From Apostichopus californicus (lineage: Eukaryota; Echinodermata; Holothuroidea; Aspidochirotida; Stichopodidae), in assembly GCA_020650975.1 (NCBI GenBank), contig JAIPMN010005662.1, positions 1-44,907 of the forward strand: 44,907 nt of DNA, written 5' to 3'. The notes under the pieces are model-generated. The model searched no databases. It saw only the letters and a list, made by a program, of their open reading frames with translations, and was not told where the DNA came from. The position numbers and the translations under genes were made by a program. Of this stretch, positions 33,530 to 43,950 are shown in pieces. Numbering within the stretch: position 1 is the stretch's first letter; the number at the start of each line of letters is the position of its first letter.

Positions 33530-34409
33530 CTGTAAGATATTATAACAACTGTGACACTTTGTGATATCGTAAATTAAAAATTGTCTCTCCTAGCAAAAGT
33601 TACACGGCAATTTGGTTTTATAGATGAATCAGGAGGGGAGGGGGTTATAAATGAAATGTATCATGAAAGGGTCATACTGTAATAAAAACCTTTTCATGAA
33701 TAATGATGAAATGTAGTACTATATATCTCTACAAACCAGAGCAGGCCATGTGCAAACTAGAATGTTGTACCAACAACAGTCCTCTTTTGAGTATCATTTG
33801 CAGGACAAAATTTAATACAGGTATAAATCCTCATAGTGAGATAGTAACTGGCAACAAATGTGAATACTCAGTAAATCACTGAGGAATACCTGACCTCTTA
33901 CTTTGACATGAATGAAATCATTCTCGTATATGACTAACATTCAATAATAAAAAATGTTCTACATTTGATAAAAGAAACTAAAAATAGGCTGGAATACTTA
34001 TTCTACGGCAAAATACACTAAAATTCGTCCCTTCGACCTAATTTATTTTTGCCCGCCAAGACCAGTAAAATAGTGACAAAGTTGGAAATTTGGACATGAG
34101 TTTGGCTAATTATTTTTACTGTGCTTGTTAGTGCGTATCTGCCTTAAGCGTTGTACTTTAACAATGTACAGGGATACCTTGCTGTAGCTACTTCTTGAGT
34201 TCCAAATGGGACGACTGGTTTGATTACCTCCTTCAGAGTTTTATCTTCAGGAGAATGAAGCTTTGTCTATTTATTTCATTTTCTGGTAGAAAAGAAGAAA
34301 GTAAATACATATTGGGTAATTGTATTAAGTTTAAAGTGAAGGCTGCACAGTTTCAAACAGTTGTATTTTTCGGCTATAAAAATAAGAAAGAAACAATTTC
34401 CCTGTGTAC
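33530..34409. other. Spacer, presumed intron; no other gene seen
   Basis: AT-rich; the open frame at 34195-34419 shows no domain. Confidence 0.35.
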
Positions 34410-34516
34410 CTACATGTAGGGCAGTGCTGACAGACCAGCAGTAACATTTGATGACTGCAGTTCCGTTCCACTTATCTTGCTCTAGACTGACAAGATGTTT
34501 TTTCCAAATTTTATCC
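34410..34516 (-). CDS. Possible host exon A (DKIWKKHLVSLEQDKWNGTA...)
   Basis: Bounded by the acceptor GTTTTTTACAG and the donor GTAG|GTACAC. The 107-bp exon reads DKIWKKHLVSLEQDKW then NGTAVIKCYCWSVSTALHV, entering in phase 2 and leaving in phase 1. The order A-B-C on the minus strand is frame-consistent with good splice signals, which is the whole argument for a host gene. DKIWKKH..LE..KW faintly recalls the N-terminus of C20orf85-type ciliary proteins, but this is too weak to name it. Confidence 0.4.
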
Positions 34517-35209
34517 CTGTAAAAAACACACAAAAATGAGAACTAAGTCGACAGAGTCATTGCTGCTACTAATTACTTTGTAACTAGCCTAAGGCCCACA
34601 CAACAGTGGGGAATTAAACAAACAACAGCAGCATACATCAATATATTTTGGACAATAAAGCTTCATATAATATCACAGATTTTTGGTTTGCAAAACATTG
34701 CCAAATCACAAACATTTCTTCAACCTGTCCTCAGTTTCATACAGCAACAAAGGCAGGTAACAATATGGCCTACTAGTAGTAATACACTACAGTATCATGC
34801 CTGGGTATGATGTTGTCATTCTAACAAGAGAAAATAACCTTTATTTAGGCAGTTTAAAGGCTCCTACAAAAATGTCAGCTCTATGTATAAAATCACTTAA
34901 CTAAGCATAGTAAAACATTGATTTGTATGGAGCTGCAATGAACTAGGCTAGCTTAGTCACTAAGTCAAATGTTGGTATTCGGTGTAGCTTCATTATCATT
35001 CATACATACATTACTAAATGCTAGTACTACTGTATGCTTATACATACATAACATTAGCATAACGTTAGGCGCACAATCATTGAGTAGGCTAGTCCTAACT
35101 AACGCTACGCTGAACACTAAATACAGGCGTAAAATAACCTAAAAAAGGCGTTTACTACACACATATCTCAGACCTTGCTGATATGTGTATATTTATCAAC
35201 GAAACTTAC
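34517..35209. other. Spacer, no supported gene
   Basis: Unique-looking AT-rich DNA between exon A and a possible 5' exon. Confidence 0.35.
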
Positions 35210-35310
35210 CTTGAACATTTTGATTAAAGTTTTTCAACACCCATTATATAATTTTTTTCTTGCACCTAAGCGTCCATGAACAGTATTGAACCTGTTGTCG
35301 TCGGCTCAGC
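35210..35310 (-). other. Possible 5' exon ending in strong donor CAAG|GTAAGT
   Basis: On the minus strand AAAATGTTCAAG is followed by GTAAGTTTC, a consensus donor, next to a CpG-containing segment with CCAAT boxes. Its short MFK frame ends in phase 0 and does not join directly to exon A, so it would have to be non-coding or followed by an unseen exon. Confidence 0.25.
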
Positions 35311-35344
35311 ACGGCGTCTTTGAAGAATTCACGTGATAGGTATT

Positions 35345-35540
35345 GACCAATCAGCAGTCAAAGCAGGCTTGATCAGAATAAGGTGTGAAATATTTTTAGT
35401 AGTTTCCGGAACTGGCGCCTTTATGCGTGTTTATGCACTGCCCATGCTCAGCCTAATAACCACGCCTACACCGTCAGTTATGAACCAATAATGCGCGTGC
35501 TTACTGCAGGCAGTCGCCTTTGAGTGCAGCGATTGGGCCT
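35345..35540. promoter_or_regulatory. CCAAT-box cluster, candidate promoter
   Basis: CCAAT at 35347-35351 and 35485-35489, and its complement ATTGG at 35532-35536, within a locally GC-rich block containing GCGCGTGC. Spacing and base composition suit a TATA-less invertebrate promoter, possibly for the minus-strand exons. Confidence 0.3.
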
Positions 35541-35769
35541 TGCATAAAAGCAGGCCATGTAGTGTTGACGAATTGGTATATACATGGAGCTAAAAACCAT
35601 ATGTAACGAAAATTTTGTGATTTAGGCATATGCACGGAACTATATAACACGATAAGCTAAAAGTAAGCGTTTACTTTACAACCACAGAAACATTTTGAAC
35701 TTGGCTTCTGTAAACAGGAAACATTAAAAAACACTTATCTTCTTTTGTTATTTTCTTCACGAAGTTAGA

Positions 35770-36125
35770 ACGTAAAATTTACGTATTTCACCAACGTCGT
35801 ATTTACGTAATATTCAAACGTTATTATAACGAACTGTGCTTTCGTTTATACAACGTAAAGTCTGTTACGTCATGAGGTAACTTAACTGCAACGTCATGTC
35901 AAAATAAAAACTTTGCGTTGTGTGGACGTAATATTCAAACGTAAATATAACGAAATGTGCTAACGTTTATACAACGTAAAGTCTGTTACGTCATGAGGTA
36001 ACTAAACTGCAACGTAATGTCAACGTAAAACTTTACGTTATGTGGACGTAAAATATAAACCTAAATATAACGAATCGTCAAACTGTTAATACAACGTTTT
36101 TAAAAACGTAACCTTTATTTAACGT
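35770..36125. repeat. ACGTT-lexicon tandem repeat, 120-121-bp unit
   Basis: ACGTAATATTCAAACGT starts units at 35805 and 35926; a third, worn unit starts at 36046. Each has TACAACGTAAAGTCTGTTAC and GTCATGAGGTAAC. The same ACGTT word dominates the elements at 20.5, 24.8 and 29.85 kb, but the sequences otherwise differ. Confidence 0.85.
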
Positions 36126-36129
36126 TATT

Positions 36130-36672
36130 GAAATATAAAGCCAGATATATCTTGATATAATTGTAAGCCAGATATCCATATCAATTTTGATATGGCCATA
36201 TAAAGTCAGATATAACTGGATATAGAGTCAATCCAGATATGCAGATAAAATTTTATCTGGCCATATAAAGCCAGATATATCTTGATATAATTGTAAGCCA
36301 GATATCCATATCAAGTTTCATATGGCCATATAAAGCCAGATAAATCTTGATATACTTGTAAGCCAGATAAAGTTTGATATGGCCATATAAAGCCAGATAT
36401 ATCTTGATATATTTGTAAGCCAGATATGCATATCAAGTTTGATATGGCCATATGAAGCGAGATATATCTGGATATATTTGTAATCCAGATATCCATAACA
36501 AGTTTCATATGGCCATATAAAGCCAGATATAACTGGATATAGTGTCAATCCAGATAGGCATATAAAGTTTTATCTGGCCATATAAAGCCAGATATAATAT
36601 AGAGTCAATCCAGATATGCAGATAAAGTTTTATCTAGCCATATATAGCGAGATATAACTGGATATACATGTA
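36130..36672. repeat. AGATAT/CCATAT array, about eight units of 57-68 bp
   Basis: GGCCATATAAAGCCAGATAT (with variants) recurs near 36194, 36262, 36324, 36381, 36446, 36511, 36572 and 36637. Each unit pairs CCAGATAT with ATATCTGG or CCATATCAA, so the array can fold on itself at many points. Confidence 0.85.
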
Positions 36673-37794
36673 AGACTGTGTGCTCTTACATAGTGTATTT
36701 TCACAGCGATTTACCATGCCCTATATTTAGTACTGCACATATTTCAATGGTAAAGCACTTACAGTGCACACTAAGTCAGAGGGGGTATAAATTGGCTACT
36801 TGATCTATCTGGATTGCTAGGCAACCACAGGATGATGGAAAAAGGATGACTCAGAGGGTAATTAAGTGTGAACATGGAGGTAAAAACAGACCCCCATGGT
36901 GTGAAAACCTTGTTTGGAACAAAGGACATATGTGTATTGATACTCTGGGAGTGACATGGAAAAACAGTGTACACATGGTAGGGGTAGAGAACAGAAGGAA
37001 ATTTAATAGAAAGGATTGGTACATTAAGAAGGGTGATGGAGATTCGTAAAAAAATAACCTATTGATGTCAGGACATTGGCAAAGGATTCTATAGTGAACT
37101 GAACAGTCAGAAGTAAGGAAGAAATTGTCTGGAGATGGGTTTTTTCAGACACAATTTGAAATAATTTGAAATCTCTTTCTAGTTGGAAGCATTGTGAGTC
37201 ATAAATAAAACTGTATGTCACAAAAAGTTATGTACACAATTGGGTTTGGAATGTGCTGGAAATAAAGTAATCCCAACTTTATGTCTTCGTCATTGCTTTG
37301 ATTATTGTGTTGATGAAAGGACTCGCAGACCTTGCAGAGACTGAAGACAGCCTAGTGACGGCAGAGTGATGGGCATTTTGTCATGAAGCAAGCTTTCAAG
37401 TGCCAATTTATTCGTGGAGCATTTTATCATGCCAGGATACTTTATTCTCTTAACCATGTATTTTTGTTCTGACGGTCATACTGTATTGACTCAATAATCG
37501 TTTGAACAGAAGACCCTTTTTTAATATTAGTTTTTTATTTGTAAAGGCTTGGACATACTGTGGGTAAGGTGAAACAAGAAAAAAACAAAATACCTGCTGA
37601 TGGATCAAACAGGAAATGTAATTAATGGGCAGATAATTAAGCAGTAAATAAAGAGTTGCTTTATCTGCGCCATATATTGCCTTTATTTGGTTTCAAATTA
37701 TATTTCTTTACATCGCGAGATAAAGTTCTGGCACAGATGAAGCCATTTTTTTTAACTAGTTCAATCTGGATTTATGATAATATGGGACAGTAAT
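36673..37794. other. Interior between the two AGATAT arrays
   Basis: No coding domain recognised; the longest frames (67 codons) look random. If the two arrays are the arms of one element, this is its body. Confidence 0.4.
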
Positions 37795-38312
37795 GGATTT
37801 GCCAAGGGCAATATATATGGATGTGGCATATATGAGCCAGATATGGATTTCTAAGTAATGGGCCAGATATGGATTTGCCATATACTGTATGGGCCAGATA
37901 AAGATTTCTAATTAATGGGCCAGATGTGGATGTGCCATATATGAATTTGCCATATATGAGCCAAATATGGATTTCTCAGATATGGATTTGCCATATATGG
38001 GCCAGATATGGATTTGCCATATATAAGCCATATATGGATCTGCTATATATGGGCCAGATATGGATTTGCCATATATGGGCCAGATATGGAATTTGCCATA
38101 TATGGTCCAGATATGGATTTGCCATATATGGACCATATCTGGTCCAGATAAAAAGTGACCCATATAAAGTTTTATCTGAGGCAGATATGGCCTTTATCTT
38201 ATATCAAGTTATATCTGCCCAATTCTTGTTATGGCCAGATATAAATTCCATATATGGCACAGATATGGGCCAGATACAAATTGCCATATCTGGGCCATAT
38301 ATGGATTTTTAG
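37795..38312. repeat. CCAGATATGG/CCATATATGG array, about 28-bp period
   Basis: TATGGGCCAGATATGGATTT and GCCATATATG alternate about fifteen times. Read on the other strand, the right end contains CAGATATAACTTGATAT and CAGATAAAACTTTATA, close to words in the 36.1-36.67 kb array (CAGATATAACTGGATAT, CAGATAAAATTTTATC). Confidence 0.85.
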
Positions 38313-38626
38313 TAAGGGATACTAGAGATATTAGAGTCTATATCCATCCGCTCGATTGTTCTCCTTCAGGGAAAGTGCCAAAAGAACATCGTTTGTGACC
38401 TCTTATCAATCATGATCTATTTTTTGCTGGATTTCATGTTCAAGAGCATGAATGGAAGTACATGTGGTGAGAAAATTGGGTAAATTGAGGCAATTTTAGA
38501 CCCCTTCAGGCCTCCCAGGAGCAGCGTAGGAAATTTGTTTACCACTGAGTGAAGAGGTTTGTTTACAAGTGACGAAAAGTTCCGGTTCGGATAGCCAAAA
38601 ATGTACATGGTCATGATACGGAAAAT

Positions 38627-38692
38627 AGACAAAATCGGTTTCGTTTGTTTACATGTGTCACGTGACCTGAAATGGGTACTCGCCATAGAAAT
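38627..38692. repeat. Left terminal inverted repeat of the ISL2EU element
   Basis: Pairs with 42660-42708. Both contain the palindrome TCACGTGA. The left copy has a short insertion (TTTGTTTACATGT region). Confidence 0.75.
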
Positions 38693-39469
38693 TGATGGTA
38701 CTCGCAAAGTACTACTACTAGTTACTGCCGAGTACAAAGAAAGTCGTATTTTGCCCTACTCGCTGTTTCTTCGGAAAACGATTTAGATACGTCCAAGGAT
38801 CACAGGAGCAACGAACTGTTGTAAGAGGAGGAAAATAAATACTAAAGAAACCCCGAAAAAAATCCGTTGGTGAGTTACCGAGTAAGAATCGGAAAACATT
38901 TCTCCCGGTTCATGATGATTGCGTGTGTGCAAGTGCCCTACATCAGTTTCGCTACAATTTTCATAAGCTAGGTCCATCGCGGAGGCAGGCTGTAATGTAA
39001 TGATACTGTGCATGCTTGATAACGTAGTATGGTTTTGAATAATGCAGAATATCCGTGGGCTACCTAAGCTGGCGGGGCAATGGGGACACGCTGTTTTTCC
39101 TAATGCCTTTAAAAAAGAACTTTGACATTTAGTCCACTTTATCTATGTAGGCCTAGGCTAGAGCCTAAGTTCTTTATCCGTCCCCTGTGTATACACACTG
39201 TTCATAGGCGCCGGCCTGCTCCCACCTTTATTGCATACACAATTTGTAAATACAAGGCTTACTACAAGAATACTGATTTGTGGCAGGCGACTTGCAATTT
39301 TCATTGGGAAAGGGGATAAAAGAAAGATAAACGAAAAATTGTAGATCTCACCCAGACCATTTTTTATTTTTAAATTGATTATCTTTTATTTACTATTTTT
39401 ATTTATTTTTACTTGTGTAGAGCACTTAAACCATACAACTTCGTCAACGAAAATCTAAACCAAGGGGAA

Positions 39470-40935
39470 ATGCCTCATTTTTGCTGTGCTGGTGGTTGTA
39501 CAAACTCATCAGACAAACAAGATCTGTCTTTTCATAGTTTACCTTTACGAGACAAGAAAAGATTAAATCTGTGGATGACAAAAATTAAACGAGATCCCAA
39601 ATTTGTCAGTGTTAATAAACATGCAAAAATATGTTCGACCCATTTTACTGAAGATGACTTCATCGAGCCACTTTCAAACAAGAACAGGTTGAAGAGAACT
39701 GCTGTACCTTCAAAATTTATTTGGACAGAGCCAGGGAGGGAAAGTACAGAAAGACAAGTGTTAGGAAAATTACAGGTATGGCATGAAAATAAAGACGAAG
39801 AAACAGACACTGCTTCTGAAGGAGAGGGTGATGTACATGACCCCCAGAGACCATCCTCTGTGTCAAGAAATATCCAGACTGATTATAGTTTTGAGGAATT
39901 AGTTTCTCTGTATCTCATTTGCTGTCTAAAAGCACAACAGAAAAAAAGGAGGAGAAATTCTTTACTCATTTTACTGGATTTAATTCAAATGCACAGTTTA
40001 AGGAAACACTTAGATTTTTAGTCCCAAATTTAGATAGAAATAATTTAGTTTACTATGACACCAAAGAGGCAAGAAGTAAATTAATAAATGCAGAATCACT
40101 CTTTGAAGATGAAGAATTAAATGAAGGAAAATCTCTCACAGTGGAATCAACAAAACGTCCAGGGAAAAAAAATTCGATTGAAGATGAGTTCTTCATGGTT
40201 ATGATGAAATTGCGAATGGGACTCAGCAATTTGGACTTGGCTGAAAGATTCAATTTGTCAGAAAGTACTGTGTCTGTAAAGCTGATAACTTGGTTTAATT
40301 ACTTGTATGTTATTCTTGGGTCATTAAAGATGTGGCCTGGTCGCAATATAATTTTAAGTAATTCACCCCAAGAATTTGTCCAGAAGTACCCTAATACAGT
40401 TGTAATCATAGATGCAACAGAATTACAAATTGAAGTGCCAAGTTCACTGCAAAAGCAAAGTGAAACTTACAGTTCTTACAAAAATCACACCACATTAAAA
40501 TGTTTACTTGGTGTTGATCCTAAAGGGGGTATAATTTTTGTTTCCCAGCTATATGAGGGGTCTATAAGCTACAAAGAAATTGTAAAAAGATCTGGTTTCT
40601 TATCAGTTCTTAAACAAAAACTAGAAATGGGGGAACTACACAAAGGAGATGCAGTTATGGCAGACAAAGGTTTTGATATTGAAAATGAATTGAAAGCTAT
40701 GGGGTTAAATCTCAATATCCCCACCTTTTTGAGAGCAAAGGGAAGTTTCTCAGAAGAGGATGTAATGAGGACACAGACAATTGCCATGCACAGAATTCAT
40801 GTTGAAAGGGCTATTGGCAAGGTTAGGCGGTTCCAGTTGTTTAATTCAGTAGTACCAGTGACAATGTTTGGTACAATAAATCAAATCTGGACTGTTTCTT
40901 GTTTGTTATCCAACTTTAAACATCCAATTCTTTGA
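39470..40935 (+). pseudogene. THAP-DDE transposase of the ISL2EU element (one frame change)
   Basis: Start chosen at ATG 39470 because MPHFCCAGGCTNSSDK is the canonical THAP start. The C2CH zinc module continues FHSLPLRDKKRLNLWM and KICSTHFTEDDF. A short acidic linker and a frame change at about 39900-39930 follow. Then come a helix-turn-helix (MGLSNLDLAERFNLSESTVS) and a DDE_Tnp_4 catalytic core: VVIIDATELQIE (Asp), GDAVMADKGFDIE (Asp) and RIHVERAIGKVRRF (Glu). All three acidic residues are present. It stops 70 bp before the stop of the convergent nuclease. A spliced micro-intron or sequencing slip could also explain the single frame change. Without it, the protein would be of normal length for the family. 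Confidence 0.85.
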
Positions 40936-41005
40936 GAAACTGAGTACAGCATAGTGTAGTTGAAAGGTTCTTTACCATATATGTATAAACAAAAATCAAT
41001 TGGGA

Positions 41006-42600
41006 CTATTCCTTTAAGCTATGACATGGTATGCTTTTGATGAAGAGTGAGTTAAGCTTTGGCAAAGCAATGACAGTCCAATATTCTTCATCAAAAGCAA
41101 CTCTTGTAGCAATCATTTCATTACTGTCACTCAAATAAACAATGAAATCACACCATTTTAAACCAGTTAGGGCCATCTGACCTTGCACTTGGGTAAAGTA
41201 ACCAAACTTGTGTTCACGTTTAAGAATGTATTCCTCACTGTTGTCTTTAAGTTCAATATAAAAGTCATGGCATTTCACAATCTCCTCCACCTTCTTTCCT
41301 CGGTGCGTCATTGGGCACTTTATTTCAAGTAATCCGAAGCATGGCTTGAGAGCTGGGTTAAAAACCTTTCCATCAGGGGTACATCCTAGGTGTGGGTGCT
41401 TGGGATTTACAACAAGTCCGGAATCAAAGACACAAAAATTTTGAATTTTCTTTTTCATTTGTTTAATGTAAATACTCAAGGCTTCCTTTTCCTTTGACAA
41501 TCCATGTTGAATTGAAGCTACTTTACTGAAATCCTTTGTACCATAAATGTCTTTGAACATTGCTTCTGTGGGAGGTTTTTTTCGAGCAAGAACTTTGCCA
41601 AAGTTTGACGCTGTTAATCTTTTCTTACATGCTGACTGCCATTCAGCAGACTTATACTGCATGACTGTCCTTTTCTGAAGTACATGAGAATCCTCAATAG
41701 AAATGGATATATTTTCCTTAAACCAATCCTTTTGTGTAACACAGGACAAACAATCCAGATCTAAATGTATTGTTAAGTCATCAGCAGGTAAGTTTGGAAA
41801 GAGCCTACGGGTACATTTCCAAAGACTGTTTTTATGTTTTTTGGTGTATCTTGTTCCATCAAAAGGTATGAAAAAGGGGGTGGTTTCGCCAGCTTTTTAA
41901 GGTATGTAACATGGGCATCAACCGCTGAAGCAGACAGTCCATCAGATACATTGAAACCTCGAGCATCATAGAGTTTGCATCGAACAGGGTCCTTCTTCCT
42001 ACTATCGTGCTTTTTATCAGTTACAGCATTTGCAAAATGAGTAGCCATTATACTGGCAATGGCGTAATGTTTGTAGAGCGAGGTATATGCCACTGCTGTG
42101 GTTTACTTGTACAGGTTGAACCCACAGGTATTTCAGTAATTCCATATGATAAAAAATCATTAAGCTGAAACAGTAAGGCAAACACATGATTACAATGTCC
42201 ACCACTCCCCGCTTTACATGAGCAATGTCCACAGATTAATTTTGCACGATTTTTTCCCTTTTCGAACGAAATATATACGTTATGAGGCTCTTCATTTTTC
42301 TTCATCGACCTATGGCATCTTGCGCGAATTACGTTAGGTTTAACGTTAGTAACAGTACTACCACTTGCTTGGCCTAAATCACGTAGGCCTACGTAAATAT
42401 CATGGATGTAGACCTCTTTAAAAAACTTCCAACTTTTGTTACCGGTATCACCCTTACCAGCTGTGGAAATTCCAATCGGCCCATGTTGCGGGAACGAACT
42501 GAGGTACTTCTGAAAAACATTTGGTGAAATTAAGGTCGTTACTTATCCAACATATACAGCAATCGAAATGAAGTTTGCAACACCTACAATTCGACGCCAT
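41006..42600 (-). pseudogene. SWIM-YqaJ nuclease of the ISL2EU element
   Basis: Possible start at ATG 42600 (MASNCRCCKLHFDCCIC). The main exon begins after TTTTTCAG at 42509 and reads HGPIGISTAGKGDTGNKSWK and VYIHDIYVGL, then a SWIM zinc finger (CGHCSCKAGSGGHCNH) and STCTSKPQQWHIPR. After a frame change near 42050 comes RCKLYDARGF; after another near 41790 the last 247 codons form a YqaJ/lambda-exonuclease-like domain. That domain has LTASNFGKVLARKKPP, QHGLSKEKEALSIY, LGCTPDGKV (Asp), LLEIKCPMTHRGKK (Glu-x-Lys) and YFTQVQGQMALTGLKWCDFI. The catalytic PD-(D/E)XK residues are intact. How the first short ATG segment joins the main exon is unclear, because the phases do not match. Confidence 0.8.
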
Positions 42601-42659
42601 TGCATTTGTCTAACACAGTTCGGCAAGCAGGGCGACCGGTTCCGCGAAAATTAAACAAA

Positions 42660-42708
42660 ATGTAAACACCCAATTCAAGTCACGTGACTTCCGAAACCGC
42701 ATTTGTCT
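42660..42708. repeat. Right terminal inverted repeat of the ISL2EU element
   Basis: Ends CGAAACCGCATTTGTCT followed by AT. See the left repeat at 38627. Confidence 0.75.
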
Positions 42709-42710
42709 AT

Positions 42711-43118
42711 TGATGGTGCCATGAAAGGCCAATTTGTCAGCTATCCTTTTAATGGGCGTATGCTACTATAAGGTGCGTTTGTGTCTTATCCTTACTTAGG
42801 CTAGATCTGCAATCCACGCACTTCGCGTCCTCTCGGTTTGCGTGGCTTTAATAGACCCACGAAGTCTGAACTGTGATATCCGGCTGAGGCAAATGTCTGT
42901 GCTGTCATTCACTGTCATTCGTTTTAGTGAACGAATTTTTTTAGTGTGTACAACATCTTCTCATTCGTTATGTGTAACGCAATTGTCATTGGTTTTAGTA
43001 ACACCCCCTGGGAGGTCTAAATGGGGTCCATCCATTCATGGTCTTCAACATACAAGCCACAGATAACCAGATCCGGATTGACAACCATAGATAAGAAACA
43101 GATGCTCTCCTATTACAG
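42711..43118. other. Spacer; imperfect hairpin near 42817-42845
   Basis: CCACGCACTTCGCGTCC followed by GGTTTGCGTGG can pair at its ends. The open frame at 42842-43066 has no recognised domain. Confidence 0.35.
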
Positions 43119-43223
43119 TTTGACGCTTTTCCTGAAGGAGAGGAGCTAATAGGTGTATGTCTGCACAAAGAGGAGGAACAGAGCTACTTCACCCGCCTGA
43201 CGGGACACAGTAAATCAAAATAG
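43119..43223 (+). CDS. Possible terminal exon of a host gene
   Basis: After the acceptor TCCTATTACAG the frame reads FDAFPEGEELIGVCLHKEEE then QSYFTRLTGHSKSK and ends at TAG 43221-43223. AATAAA occurs at about 43234 and again at 43249, suitable polyadenylation signals. Upstream exons were not identified; the ISL2EU insertion lies between any such exons and this one. Product unknown. Confidence 0.35.
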   Translation, partial: FDAFPEGEELIGVCLHKEEEQSYFTRLTGHSKSK

Positions 43224-43945
43224 TTGTAGTTTAATAAAGAACAGGTAAATAAAACAAGTCTATTTGATATCCACTCCACCCGTGGGACGGGTCATACAAT
43301 CACCAATATATAGTATATTAGTATCCCAAACCACCAGTAACACAGACAGGTAAACTAAAGGCGAAAGTAAGTTAAGACAACTATTACCACGATAATTCTT
43401 TTGCTATCTTTCAATAATCACATATATTGAATGCAATGAATTAATCGCGCTTGGCGTACATTCTGCACCATGTTTTGCAAGATGTGTACATACGTATTAG
43501 TTATGTTTGAATCACAATTGTTTCTTAGTTTCCCGCTATGCGGGTCAAGTACGATACGAAAGTCAACCGTCGTCTTCGCCCTTGGGACAGTTTCAACAGT
43601 AATTAAGACCTGTAAGGTTATCTTCTAAAAAGCATATAGGCCTACTGGCATAACAAAACAGAAGAATTTCAAGAAAGAAAATATATGTTACAACTGTAGG
43701 GTATGGTGAATAAAGACTTCATAATTGACGCACCTAATATATGTATTAGTGTGCTCTGACTTATACAGCATGCTATGCATGCCATCTTATTGGTGTTATT
43801 GTTCTGTTCACTTACCCTTTATTAATATGTTAATATTTGTATGGTATGCCTTTCTTCTGATGTGCTGCACTACTGATTGCAGTGCGATGTTGAAGATAAA
43901 ACACTGTATGCAGTTCAATATTTAAGGAAAAACAGTTCAGCACTC
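43224..43945. other. Spacer, no supported gene
   Basis: AT-rich, one TAGGCCTA at 43637. Nothing else recognised. Confidence 0.35.
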
Positions 43946-43950
43946 ATTAC

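Larger units (their letters stand above)
38627..42708 (+). mobile_element. ISL2EU-type DNA transposon, nearly complete (4.08 kb)
   Basis: The left end AGACAAAATCGGTTTCG and the right end, read on the minus strand, AGACAAATGCGGTTTCGG form terminal inverted repeats. They continue as TCACGTGACCTGAAATGGGT and TCACGTGACTTGAATTGGGT, after an extra 12 or so bases on the left. AT flanks both sides (38625-38626 and 42709-42710), a 2-bp target duplication as expected of the superfamily. Inside are two convergent genes: a THAP-DDE transposase on the plus strand and a SWIM-YqaJ nuclease on the minus strand, the pair known from ISL2EU elements. Coding frames carry only a few breaks, so the insertion looks fairly young but inactive. 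Confidence 0.85.

Noticed and set aside
36311-36548. Minus-strand frames with repeated Trp/Tyr/Ile peptides
   Set aside because: They translate the AGATAT array; the peptide periodicity mirrors the DNA repeat.
37912-38312. Open frames on both strands with HIWQI/YGKS-like peptide repeats
   Set aside because: Again translations of a tandem array; both strands are open because the unit is palindromic.
37795-38312. Regular short repeats resembling a CRISPR array
   Set aside because: No unique spacers, units degenerate, eukaryotic setting.
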